The notes under the pieces: generated by a model
What the model was told of the DNA's origin: nothing
Databases searched by the model: none
Seen by the model: only the letters and a program-made list of their open reading frames with translations
Program-made: the position numbers and the translations under genes
Assembly (NCBI GenBank): GCA_003577105.1
Contig: QEUQ01000003.1
Coordinates: 31,392-95,391 of the forward strand
Length of the DNA stretch: 64,000 nt
Direction: 5' to 3'
Source of the DNA: Acidobacteriota bacterium
GTDB taxonomy: Bacteria; Actinomycetota; Acidimicrobiia; ATN3
Part shown: piece after piece, positions 1 to 8,128 of the stretch
Numbering within the stretch: the stretch's first letter is position 1
Layout of the letters: every line of letters starts with the position of its first letter

Positions 1-120
1 GGCCAACCATATCTTGCCTGCCAGGCCACAGAGCTTGCTAGCCTCTTGACGCGTGCATGTGATGCGACAATTGTCTGGCAGACCGGATTTCTGTTTCAGC
101 CCATGGAGGCTTGGCCCTGA
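1..120 (+). CDS. Possible C-terminal end of an upstream gene (partial)
   Basis: Frame 1 is open from the window edge to a TGA at 118-120 and would encode the last 39 residues of a protein ending in EAWP. The fragment is too short to recognise a family. It precedes the polysaccharide locus and runs in the same direction, so it could be the tail of another gene of that locus. The other two forward frames stop sooner. Chance openness over 39 codons is quite possible. Confidence 0.25.
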   Translation, partial: GQPYLACQATELASLLTRACDATIVWQTGFLFQPMEAWP

Positions 121-187
121 AACTCCGGAAGTCTTGGGCTCACATGAATGCTGCGTGAGCTGCAACGCGCGTCTAGGAAGGGCTGCA

Positions 188-2341
188 TTGAAGCAAGTCG
201 TCGCCGCTGGTAGCAGTGTGCGAGTTGAGGAGGTCCCGCCCCCGGGGAATTCGGCCGGCCGGGTCCTGGTTGAGGTTGTCAGTTCAGCCATTTCTGCCGG
301 TACCGAACTCGCTGGTATAGGCGAGGCATCGCTGCCCTTGTGGCGCAAGGCGCTCAAAAACCCCGACAAGGTCAAATCGGCACTAGCGAGGGTCCGAAAC
401 CAGGGTCTTGGTGCAGCCAAGGCGATGGTGTCAAACGCGGGCGCGCCATTGAAGCCAATCGGCTACTCGGCCGCGGGCATCGTCGCCGGAGATGGAACCG
501 GAGAATACGAGATCGGCGACCTCGTGGCATGCGCCGGAGCCCAGTGCGCACACCATGCCGAGGTTATATCGGTGCCGGGCAATTTGGTAGTGAGGGTTCC
601 GTCCGAAGTAACCCCGCGCGAAGCGAGCACCGTCGCCCTTGGCGCCATTGCACTTCAGGGGGTCAGGCGTGCAACGCCGAGCCTGGGGGAGTCCTTTGTC
701 GTCATCGGTCTCGGGATCATCGGCCAGCTAGCAGCCCAACTCTTGAGGGTCAATGGGTGTCGGGTCCTCGGTGCGGACTCGGACCCAAGTCGAACGGAGG
801 TCGCTCGCCAGCTTGGCACAACGCTGACCCTCGACTCGGTGATGGGCGTCGACGAAGATTCAGTTCGCCGATTGACAGGCGGAGTTGGAGCGGACGGGGT
901 CCTGGTCGCGGCCTCGTCAGCCTCAGACGAAATCATGTCGCAAGCGTTTCAGATGTGCCGGAAGAAGGGGCGCGTCGTCTTGATTGGCGACGTCGGTCTG
1001 AATCTCAAGCGAGCAGACTTCTATGCGAAGGAGCTCGACTTTCTTATCTCCAGTTCATATGGACCGGGTCGATACGACAGGCGCTACGAAGAAGAGGGTC
1101 TTGACTACCCGATCGGTTTTGTACGGTGGACCGAAAACCGAAATATGTCGGAATACCTCCGCACCGTTGCTGAGAAGAAGATTGACCTGACTCCGTTGCT
1201 GAGCGCCGATTATGAGGTTGAGCGAGCACGCGAAGCCTATGCGTCGTTCACCGGTTCGGCTCCGAGGCCATTGATCGTCACGATCTCGTACCCGCACTCG
1301 AAAGGCTCATCCGAGACCCGGTCAGTAAGAAACCGTGCGGCTAAGCCCCTGAGGAAGGGGGCAGTTGGCATTGCCGTGATCGGTGCCGGGGGGTTCGCAA
1401 ACAGCGTGCACATGCCAAACATCGCTTCAAGTCCTGCGATGTTCTCTCTTGTTGCGGTAGCTACACGCCAGGGACACACGGCCGCTGCGGCCGCAAGACG
1501 ATTCGGCGCGCAGTACTCGACCACCGATGTTGATCAAGTTCTCGGCGACAAGGACGTCGATGCCGTGCTGATTGCGACCCGCCACGATCTGCATGCAGAT
1601 TTGGTGCTGAAGGCGCTTGAAGCGGACAAGCACGTGCTGGTGGAGAAGCCGCTGGCGACACAGAGACGAGATCTTGAGCGAATACGTGACTTCTATGAGA
1701 GCGCGGATGCCGATGCGCCAGTCCTAATGACCGGATTCAACCGCCGTTTCTCGCGTCTTGCAATCATCCTGAAAGAGCAACTTGAAGCGAAGCAAGGGCC
1801 GGTGATGCTCTCTTACCGCATGAATGCGGGTTACCAGCCACCCGATCGTTGGGTGCACGGACCCGAAGGCGGAGGCCGCAACATCGGCGAGGCATGTCAT
1901 ATCTACGATCTCTTCGGATATCTACTTGATGCCGAGGTCGCGTCGGTGTCAGCCGAGACGTTGAGGCCAAACAACGACCACTATCGCAGCGATGACAATT
2001 TCGTTGCGACGATCAGCTTTGCCGAGGGCTCGCTCGCATCCCTGACCTATACGGCCCTTGGCACATCCGAGCTACCAAAGGAGCGGCTCGAGGTCTTTTG
2101 GGATGGGCGAGCAGCAGTACTTGACGATTACGCAGCGCTCAGAGTGGTGGGCGGCTTGAGCGGTGACGTTACCTCGCGTGTCGCTGACAAAGGTCACTTC
2201 GAAGAATTACGACGCTTCGGCCAGTGCGTTCTCTTAGGCGAGGAGTGGCCGATTCCGTTATGGCAGCAGCTTCAAGCGACTGAGATTTCTTTCGACGTAG
2301 ATGTGGCGATTGGCGCAAGACCTCACGGACCGGAGCAGTAG
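188..2341 (+). CDS. Bi-domain oxidoreductase: zinc-type alcohol dehydrogenase fused to Gfo/Idh/MocA oxidoreductase
   Basis: The first half (about residues 1-370) is a medium-chain dehydrogenase with a Rossmann motif around GLGIIGQLAAQLL. The second half (about 395-717) is a Gfo/Idh/MocA oxidoreductase with an N-terminal GAGGFANSVH nucleotide motif and a conserved EKPLA. Such fusions are known from polysaccharide loci, where they are assumed to modify a nucleotide- or carrier-linked sugar; the substrate is unknown. The frame is open back to an ATG at 53, but I prefer TTG at 188. AGGAAGG lies 6 bases before it, and the family normally begins MKQV, seen here as LKQVVAAG. The extra 45 residues from the upstream ATG look unlike a protein domain. 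The stop abuts the next start, so the genes are probably cotranscribed. Confidence 0.85.
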   Translation: MKQVVAAGSSVRVEEVPPPGNSAGRVLVEVVSSAISAGTELAGIGEASLPLWRKALKNPDKVKSALARVRNQGLGAAKAMVSNAGAPLKPIGYSAAGIVAGDGTGEYEIGDLVACAGAQCAHHAEVISVPGNLVVRVPSEVTPREASTVALGAIALQGVRRATPSLGESFVVIGLGIIGQLAAQLLRVNGCRVLGADSDPSRTEVARQLGTTLTLDSVMGVDEDSVRRLTGGVGADGVLVAASSASDEIMSQAFQMCRKKGRVVLIGDVGLNLKRADFYAKELDFLISSSYGPGRYDRRYEEEGLDYPIGFVRWTENRNMSEYLRTVAEKKIDLTPLLSADYEVERAREAYASFTGSAPRPLIVTISYPHSKGSSETRSVRNRAAKPLRKGAVGIAVIGAGGFANSVHMPNIASSPAMFSLVAVATRQGHTAAAAARRFGAQYSTTDVDQVLGDKDVDAVLIATRHDLHADLVLKALEADKHVLVEKPLATQRRDLERIRDFYESADADAPVLMTGFNRRFSRLAIILKEQLEAKQGPVMLSYRMNAGYQPPDRWVHGPEGGGRNIGEACHIYDLFGYLLDAEVASVSAETLRPNNDHYRSDDNFVATISFAEGSLASLTYTALGTSELPKERLEVFWDGRAAVLDDYAALRVVGGLSGDVTSRVADKGHFEELRRFGQCVLLGEEWPIPLWQQLQATEISFDVDVAIGARPHGPEQ

Positions 2342-4318
2342 GTGTGCGGCATCGCGGGAATGCTGCTGTTTGACAACGTCAGTGATCGTATCGACCCGAT
2401 GCTCCTTGGGCGCATGAGCGACGCCATGATTCACCGGGGACCCGATGCAGCCGGGACCTGGATCGGATCTGATCGGCGCGTCGGTCTTGCTCACCGGCGC
2501 CTTTCGATTGTCGATCTCTCCGATGCCGCCGACCAGCCCATGACCTCAGGTGACGGATCTCTCGTGCTCTGCTTCAATGGCGAGATCTACAACCACGCCG
2601 AGCTCCGCAAGGAATTGAGCGCGCAGGGAGCTGGGCCGTGGTGCACCGATCACTCGGACACCGAGGTAATTCTTCACGCCTATCGAGCATGGGGCCGCTC
2701 CTGCTTGGACCGCTTCATTGGCATGTTCGCGTTTGGTCTTTGGGATGTGCGTGAGCGGGAGCTCTGGTTGGTGAGGGATCGCATGGGGGTCAAGCCTCTC
2801 TATTTCGCGATCGATAGCCGCGGTATCGCCTTTGCGTCTGAGATCAAGGCGCTTCTCGAGGATCCGACTCGGAGGCGCGAGGTCAATCCCGAAGCTATGT
2901 ACCACTTCTTGTCATTCCTGACGACGCCTGCCCCGAAGACCATGTTTTCCGGAATAGAGAAGCTGGAATGCGGAACGTGGATGCGGGTCAGCACGGAGGG
3001 AAGGGTGGAGCGCCACAGGTGGTGGGATGCTCTGTCCAGCAGCACACCTCAGCCGGGCATCAGCTCGGGCGAGGCGTCGGAGACCTTGATCGAGACCCTG
3101 AGGGAGGCGGTCTCCCTGAGAAAGGTAAGCGATGTGCCGGTCGGGATCTTTCTCTCGGGCGGCGTCGACTCGAGCACCAACGCCGCGTTGTTCGCGGAGA
3201 CCGAAACAAGCGGTGCCAGCCAGGTCAAGACGTTTTCGATCGGCTACGCGGATTCGACCGCCACCTACGAGAACGAGTTCAAGTGGGCTCGAGAGGTTGC
3301 CGACTACTTTGGGACCGATCATCACGAGCGGACCTTGGAACTGAACGACCTGCTCCGTTTTCTCCCGCGGATGATCCGCCTTCAAGATGAACCGATCGCA
3401 GATCCGGTGTGCGTACCCGTCTATTACGTGTCCGACCTCGCCCGCAAGAGCGGCGTCATCGTTTGTCAGGTGGGTGAAGGCGCAGACGAGTTGTTTTGGG
3501 GGTACCCGAAATGGCGGTCGGCGCTTGAACGCGAGCGAGCATCGAGGTGGCCGATTCCCAGATTCTTCAAGCGGCTTGCGGTAGGTGGGCTAGGGGCGAT
3601 CGGACGCGACTCGGGATTTCGGTTTGAATGGCTCCGGAGGAGCGCTGCCGGCTTGCCGACATTCTGGGGCGGCGCCGAGGCCTTTCCTGATCGCATCAAG
3701 AGGCGCATGCTTTCGCCGGCTATGCAAAGCGAGTTGAGCGGTATCACTTCGTGGGACGCGCTGGCTCCGATTTGGGATCGGTTCGAGAAGTCGGCGTGGG
3801 AACCGTCGCCTTTGGCATGGATGTCCTACTTGGATCTCAACTTGCGACTGCCCGAGTTATTGCTAATGCGCGTCGACAAAATGAGCATGGGCGCGAGCGT
3901 TGAGGCCAGGGTTCCATTCCTCGACCATAGGGTTGTTGAGCTGGCTCTCGGGCTGCCCGAGTCGGTCAAGACCGAGGGAGGCGTCCTCAAGGGAGTATTG
4001 AAGCGCGCGGTGCGCGGGATGCTCCCAGATGAAGTAGTGGATCGTCCAAAGCAGGGCTTTGGCGTCCCGTCAGAGCAATGGTTCAGATATCGGCTTCGAG
4101 ATTTCGCGCGCAGCGAGATCCGCCGATTCTGTGAAGAGTCTGGATTGCTCCAATGGCGCGAGGTGGATCGGGTGGAGCAGGAAATCGAGTCCTTTTCATG
4201 GTCGCACACTTGGTACCTGTTGAATCTTGCACTTTGGTGGCGTGAATACATAGCGGAGGATTCGATCCCCGAACTAGAGATGAATCGACTCGGGTCCGGC
4301 AATTCGCGGTTCGCCTAA
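2342..4318 (+). CDS. asnB: Asparagine synthase (glutamine-hydrolysing), polysaccharide-locus paralogue
   Basis: This 658-residue protein transfers amide nitrogen from glutamine to an adenylated carboxyl group. The GTG start is followed directly by Cys, so the sequence begins CGIAGM and Cys2 becomes the N-terminal nucleophile after processing. The glutaminase domain shows RGPDAAG and FNGEIYNH. The synthetase domain shows the PP-loop SGGVDSS near residue 272. The length fits the AsnB family. Members inside exopolysaccharide clusters often amidate sugar acids or act on other acids instead of making free asparagine; that is inference here. It starts on the base after the previous stop, which suggests translational coupling. 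Confidence 0.9.
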   Translation: MCGIAGMLLFDNVSDRIDPMLLGRMSDAMIHRGPDAAGTWIGSDRRVGLAHRRLSIVDLSDAADQPMTSGDGSLVLCFNGEIYNHAELRKELSAQGAGPWCTDHSDTEVILHAYRAWGRSCLDRFIGMFAFGLWDVRERELWLVRDRMGVKPLYFAIDSRGIAFASEIKALLEDPTRRREVNPEAMYHFLSFLTTPAPKTMFSGIEKLECGTWMRVSTEGRVERHRWWDALSSSTPQPGISSGEASETLIETLREAVSLRKVSDVPVGIFLSGGVDSSTNAALFAETETSGASQVKTFSIGYADSTATYENEFKWAREVADYFGTDHHERTLELNDLLRFLPRMIRLQDEPIADPVCVPVYYVSDLARKSGVIVCQVGEGADELFWGYPKWRSALERERASRWPIPRFFKRLAVGGLGAIGRDSGFRFEWLRRSAAGLPTFWGGAEAFPDRIKRRMLSPAMQSELSGITSWDALAPIWDRFEKSAWEPSPLAWMSYLDLNLRLPELLLMRVDKMSMGASVEARVPFLDHRVVELALGLPESVKTEGGVLKGVLKRAVRGMLPDEVVDRPKQGFGVPSEQWFRYRLRDFARSEIRRFCEESGLLQWREVDRVEQEIESFSWSHTWYLLNLALWWREYIAEDSIPELEMNRLGSGNSRFA

Positions 4319-4334
4319 TGCGCGGACCTCCAAA

Positions 4335-5660
4335 ATGAACCAGGATTCAAGAGCCGATCGCACGATCGTCGAGGGTGACCGGCTGGCCGAAGGACCCCGG
4401 ACTCGGGCGGCGTTTTGGAAGGACGTCGCAGAGACCGCCGCGGCTCGGTTCCTCCTACTTGGGGTGAGCGCCGTCTCGACGATTTTCATTGCCCGGGTCC
4501 TCGGTCCAGACGGAAGAGGCGCCTACGCAGTTGCAGTGACCATAAGTGCTGTCGGCATTCGTTTTGGCAATCTCGGCTTGCATTCAGCAAACACGTATTT
4601 CGTGGCTCGCGATCGAGCCGATCTGCCGCGTCTGCTAGGGAACTCACTTGTTGTAGGACTTCTAGTTGCCGGCGCAGGGGCGCTCGGAGTCGGACTCATG
4701 TTTGTCGCCGTTCCGCCGATTTCACCGCTGGCCGGCTGGCTTCTCGCGCTGGCACTTGCCTGGGTGCCAATAGGCCTGACCTATTTGCTGCTGCAAAACC
4801 TACTTATTGGGATTGGTGAGATCCGAGCCGTCAACTTGATCGAGATCTTTGGGCGCACCTTGCCTGTGGGTCTCATGCTGGCTCTACTGCTGATCGGCTG
4901 GAAGACGCCTGCCTGGTTCATGGCTGCCGGGTTTGTGGGGCTGGTACTTGCATTCCTGTGGGTGCTGGTCATCTTGGAGCGACGAGCCGAGTGGCAACCG
5001 AAGCCCTCTTTACGGCTGTTCAAGGCGAACATCTCTTTCAGTTTCAAGGCGTACGTCGCAGCATTCTTTGCGTACGTAGTGCTTCGTTCCGATCTGCTGG
5101 TCATTTCCTATCTGAGAGGATTGGAAGACGTCGGTTACTACTCAGTCGCCGTCTCGATCACCGAGGTTCTTTCAGCGCTGCCAATTGCGATCGGCACCGT
5201 ATTGTTTCCGCGGCTCTCAGCACTGGAGTCAGAAGATGACAAACGAAAGATCGCGATTCATGTGGCCGTTATTACGGGATTGCTCCTTGGGGTCGCCAGT
5301 CTTGCGGCAGGCATGCTTGCCAATCCACTTATCTCGTTCCTATTCGGCGCGGATTTCCTTCCCGCATCGTCCGCGTTTGTCTGGCTGCTTCCAGGCATTG
5401 TCGCCATCTCCGTCAATAGGATTTTCATGAACTACTTCGCATCGATGGGGATGCCCGCGGTCACGGTCTGGTCTCCAGCAGCGGCAGCAGCAATCAATGT
5501 GGTGCTCAACCTAGTTCTGGTACCGCGTCTCGGAATAGTTGGAGCATCGATCACCTCAACGATCGCGTACCTATTGATGCTCTTGACGAGCATCGCGTAC
5601 ATGCGTTTTGGTTCGCCGCGAACATCAAGCCGCGGGTCTGATTCCCCCGCTGAGGATTAG
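4335..5660 (+). CDS. Polysaccharide flippase, Wzx/MATE-like membrane protein
   Basis: A 441-residue integral membrane protein with roughly 12 hydrophobic segments spread along its length, after a polar N-terminus of about 30 residues. The first segment carries FIARVLGPDGRGAYAVAV, a pattern typical of oligosaccharide flippases of the polysaccharide transport superfamily. These flip undecaprenyl-linked repeat units across the cytoplasmic membrane. It sits among glycosyltransferases, 16 bases after asnB, and its end is 4 bases before the likely start of the methyltransferase. The exact substrate cannot be read from sequence. Confidence 0.85.
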   Translation: MNQDSRADRTIVEGDRLAEGPRTRAAFWKDVAETAAARFLLLGVSAVSTIFIARVLGPDGRGAYAVAVTISAVGIRFGNLGLHSANTYFVARDRADLPRLLGNSLVVGLLVAGAGALGVGLMFVAVPPISPLAGWLLALALAWVPIGLTYLLLQNLLIGIGEIRAVNLIEIFGRTLPVGLMLALLLIGWKTPAWFMAAGFVGLVLAFLWVLVILERRAEWQPKPSLRLFKANISFSFKAYVAAFFAYVVLRSDLLVISYLRGLEDVGYYSVAVSITEVLSALPIAIGTVLFPRLSALESEDDKRKIAIHVAVITGLLLGVASLAAGMLANPLISFLFGADFLPASSAFVWLLPGIVAISVNRIFMNYFASMGMPAVTVWSPAAAAAINVVLNLVLVPRLGIVGASITSTIAYLLMLLTSIAYMRFGSPRTSSRGSDSPAED

Positions 5661-5664
5661 CGAA

Positions 5665-6459
5665 GTGCAGAGGAACTCCGCGTCACAGTTCGCTGGGGCA
5701 GCAGAAATCGAAGATGCCTACGGACACAGAAAACGCCTACGCTGGATCAGGTCACATCTCTTGGCCGATGACAGGATCATCGAAATCGGGTGCGGAACGG
5801 GGTTCATGCTTTGTCTGCCTCTCGCGCTTGAGGGGTACGACGTGACCGGAATTGACTTGGATGTAACGAGCATCGAGGAAGGCAAGCGGATCTTCGAGTC
5901 GATTGGAGCAGACCAGTCACGTCTTCGAGCAGTTGATTTCTCTGAGACCGATATTCATCCGGATGTATCGATCGTCTCCGAGGTGCTCGAGCACCTAGAA
6001 GGGGATCGCATCAAGGACTTGCTTGAAACGATTCGGAAGCGTATGCCAAAGCACGGGCGCTTGTTGGTGACTGTTCCCAATGGATTTGGCTGGTTCGAAT
6101 TCGAATCGTTCTTGTGGAACCGAGTTGGGCTTGAATGGCTGGCTCGGAAACTACGCGTGCAGCGAGCACTCGACGCACTCAAGACACGCTGGCTCACCCG
6201 GCCATTTCGATATTCGTACCCGTCAACGTTTTCAGATAGCGGCCATATTCAGCGCTTCACGCTTCGGTCAATTCAGCGCCTATTGAATGATTCTGGCTTT
6301 GAGGTCTTTGAAGCCACCGGAACAGTGATGTTTGCAGGACCGGTGAGCAACTTGGTTTTTCGGGGTCTCGAAGGGCCCCTTGCTTTCAATGCCCGGCTCG
6401 GGTCGCGTTTTCCGAAGCTGGCAGCCGGGTTTCTTGTCGCCGCGAGAACGGTGAGCTGA
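5665..6459 (+). CDS. Class I SAM-dependent methyltransferase
   Basis: The product (about 264 residues) has SAM-binding motif I as IIEIGCGTGF, an acidic motif II as DVTGIDLD, and a SEVLEHLE segment typical of family 11/12 methyltransferases. The frame is open back to a TTG at 5608 inside the flippase gene. I prefer GTG at 5665, just after the flippase stop, with TGAGGA 8 bases upstream. In this setting it probably methylates a sugar or lipid-linked glycan. The C-terminal part resembles sugar O-methyltransferases only loosely, so the target is not assigned. Confidence 0.8.
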   Translation: MQRNSASQFAGAAEIEDAYGHRKRLRWIRSHLLADDRIIEIGCGTGFMLCLPLALEGYDVTGIDLDVTSIEEGKRIFESIGADQSRLRAVDFSETDIHPDVSIVSEVLEHLEGDRIKDLLETIRKRMPKHGRLLVTVPNGFGWFEFESFLWNRVGLEWLARKLRVQRALDALKTRWLTRPFRYSYPSTFSDSGHIQRFTLRSIQRLLNDSGFEVFEATGTVMFAGPVSNLVFRGLEGPLAFNARLGSRFPKLAAGFLVAARTVS

Positions 6460-6463
6460 GATC

Positions 6464-8128
6464 GTGGCGGTCACCGGCGAGGGTTCAAGGTCGCCAACCA
6501 AGCTTGTGCTGACTCGGGATAACGCTGAGATCCCTAGCTCCATTGAGATAGGAGGCTGCGAGGTCTCGCCATTTGAATCGCGACGGGTGTTCTTCAGGAG
6601 GCACGGTCTACGAAGGTCAATTCACGGCTGGGATGAAGTCTGGATCGTCGTACCCAATCTCGGCGCACTGAGACGCCCGTTCTTGACTCGAGCGCTCGCG
6701 TATCTTTGCGCGCGACGGCGCGCGATCCTTGTCGATTCGAGCGGCAAAACGTCTCCAGTAGGCATCGCATCACTAATTCGCTCTGGCGTTGAGTTCTTGA
6801 GAGATCTATTGCTCTTGCCGGGCCTCTTGCTTCGGACTAATCGAGACGTTCAGCGGCTTTCATCAGTAGCTCTGCCCAAGGCACCGGAGCTCAGTCCGCT
6901 AACTGCCGAGACGAGATCAGAGATTGCCCGGGAGTTCAAGTCCCCACTTTATCTTCGAACTGACATGGTTCTCGGACTGCGATCGGGTGGTGCGGTCGGT
7001 CACATCGCCGGCGTACTCAATAGTTTTGTGTCGCGAGGGCTAAGACCGACTCTTTTCTCGACAAGCCCGATTCCGACTGTGGATGAGGGAATTGACTTCC
7101 ACAGATTCGAGTTGCCGAAGCGCATGTGGAACTTGACTGAGGCGCCACTACTTGCATGTAGCTGCGAGTTTGCAGGCCAGGTGGAGCGGGAATGCGCCGA
7201 CAGAAAATTCGACTTCATCTACCAAAGAAGCTCTGTCTATAACTATTGCGGGCTTGCGCTTGCCGAGCGCATGGGGATTCCTCTTGTGACCGAGTACAAC
7301 AGTCCTGTTGTGTGGATCAATCGCTACTGGGCAAACCCGCTGCGCTACGAAGCCTTGGCCAAGAAGATAGAGCGAGCCAATCTGCTTGGTAGCAATCTCG
7401 TCGTTGTCGTCAGCAGTTCTCTAAGAGACAGACTCGTTGAAGACGGCGTGCCGAGCTCGCGCATCCTCGTCAATCCAAATGGGGTCAATGTCGAGATGTA
7501 TTCGCCTGATATCGATGGCAGTCAGGTGCGAAACACATATCAATTAGGGTCAGAAACCGTAGTTGGCTTTATTGGCACTTTTGGCAACTGGCATGGTGCA
7601 GAAGTTCTGGCCGAGGCCTTCGGGCAGATACTCGAGCAGGAGCCCGAACGCAGAGACGACCTGAGACTCCTCATGGTTGGCAGTGGCAAGACTCTTCCAC
7701 TGGTTGAAGAGGTTGTAGACCGATACGGCATCCGCGACCTGGTGGTTCTTACTGGCACAGTTCCACAGGCCGAAGGGCCCAATTACCTGGCCGCATGCGA
7801 CATATTGGTCTCGCCTCAGACTCCCAACGCCGATGGCTCCATGTTCTTCGGTTCGCCGACAAAGATGTTCGAATACATGGCGATGGGGAGGGGGATCGTT
7901 GCTTCGGATCTCGGTCAAATTGGCGAGGTACTGACCCACCGTGAGACGGCAATTCTCGTCGACCCGGGCGATGCAAAGGACCTGGCCCGGGGGATACGGA
8001 CCCTAATTGACGATGTGGAGTTGCGCGAGAGACTCGGAAGCGCCGCCCGCAAGGAGGCGGTCGAGAAGCACACATGGGCGCGCCACGTCGACCGGATCAT
8101 GGAGGCGCTTGAAGGCCGTGCGCCATGA
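6464..8128 (+). CDS. Glycosyltransferase family 4-like, long form
   Basis: A 554-residue GT-B glycosyltransferase. The C-terminal Rossmann half shows VGFIGTFGNWHGAEVLAEA, PNGV and an acidic region around EYMAMGRG typical of family 4. Residues about 1-140 form an extra N-terminal region not found in short family members. The acceptor half follows with RTDMVLGLRSGGAVGHIAG. It starts with GTG 4 bases after the methyltransferase, and its stop overlaps the next start as ATGA, indicating one translationally coupled operon. The donor and linkage cannot be deduced. Confidence 0.87.
   Translation: MAVTGEGSRSPTKLVLTRDNAEIPSSIEIGGCEVSPFESRRVFFRRHGLRRSIHGWDEVWIVVPNLGALRRPFLTRALAYLCARRRAILVDSSGKTSPVGIASLIRSGVEFLRDLLLLPGLLLRTNRDVQRLSSVALPKAPELSPLTAETRSEIAREFKSPLYLRTDMVLGLRSGGAVGHIAGVLNSFVSRGLRPTLFSTSPIPTVDEGIDFHRFELPKRMWNLTEAPLLACSCEFAGQVERECADRKFDFIYQRSSVYNYCGLALAERMGIPLVTEYNSPVVWINRYWANPLRYEALAKKIERANLLGSNLVVVVSSSLRDRLVEDGVPSSRILVNPNGVNVEMYSPDIDGSQVRNTYQLGSETVVGFIGTFGNWHGAEVLAEAFGQILEQEPERRDDLRLLMVGSGKTLPLVEEVVDRYGIRDLVVLTGTVPQAEGPNYLAACDILVSPQTPNADGSMFFGSPTKMFEYMAMGRGIVASDLGQIGEVLTHRETAILVDPGDAKDLARGIRTLIDDVELRERLGSAARKEAVEKHTWARHVDRIMEALEGRAP

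Noticed and set aside
53..187. N-terminal extension of the bi-domain oxidoreductase from ATG 53
   Set aside because: The family begins at LKQV; TTG 188 has a proper ribosome site and the extension has no domain.
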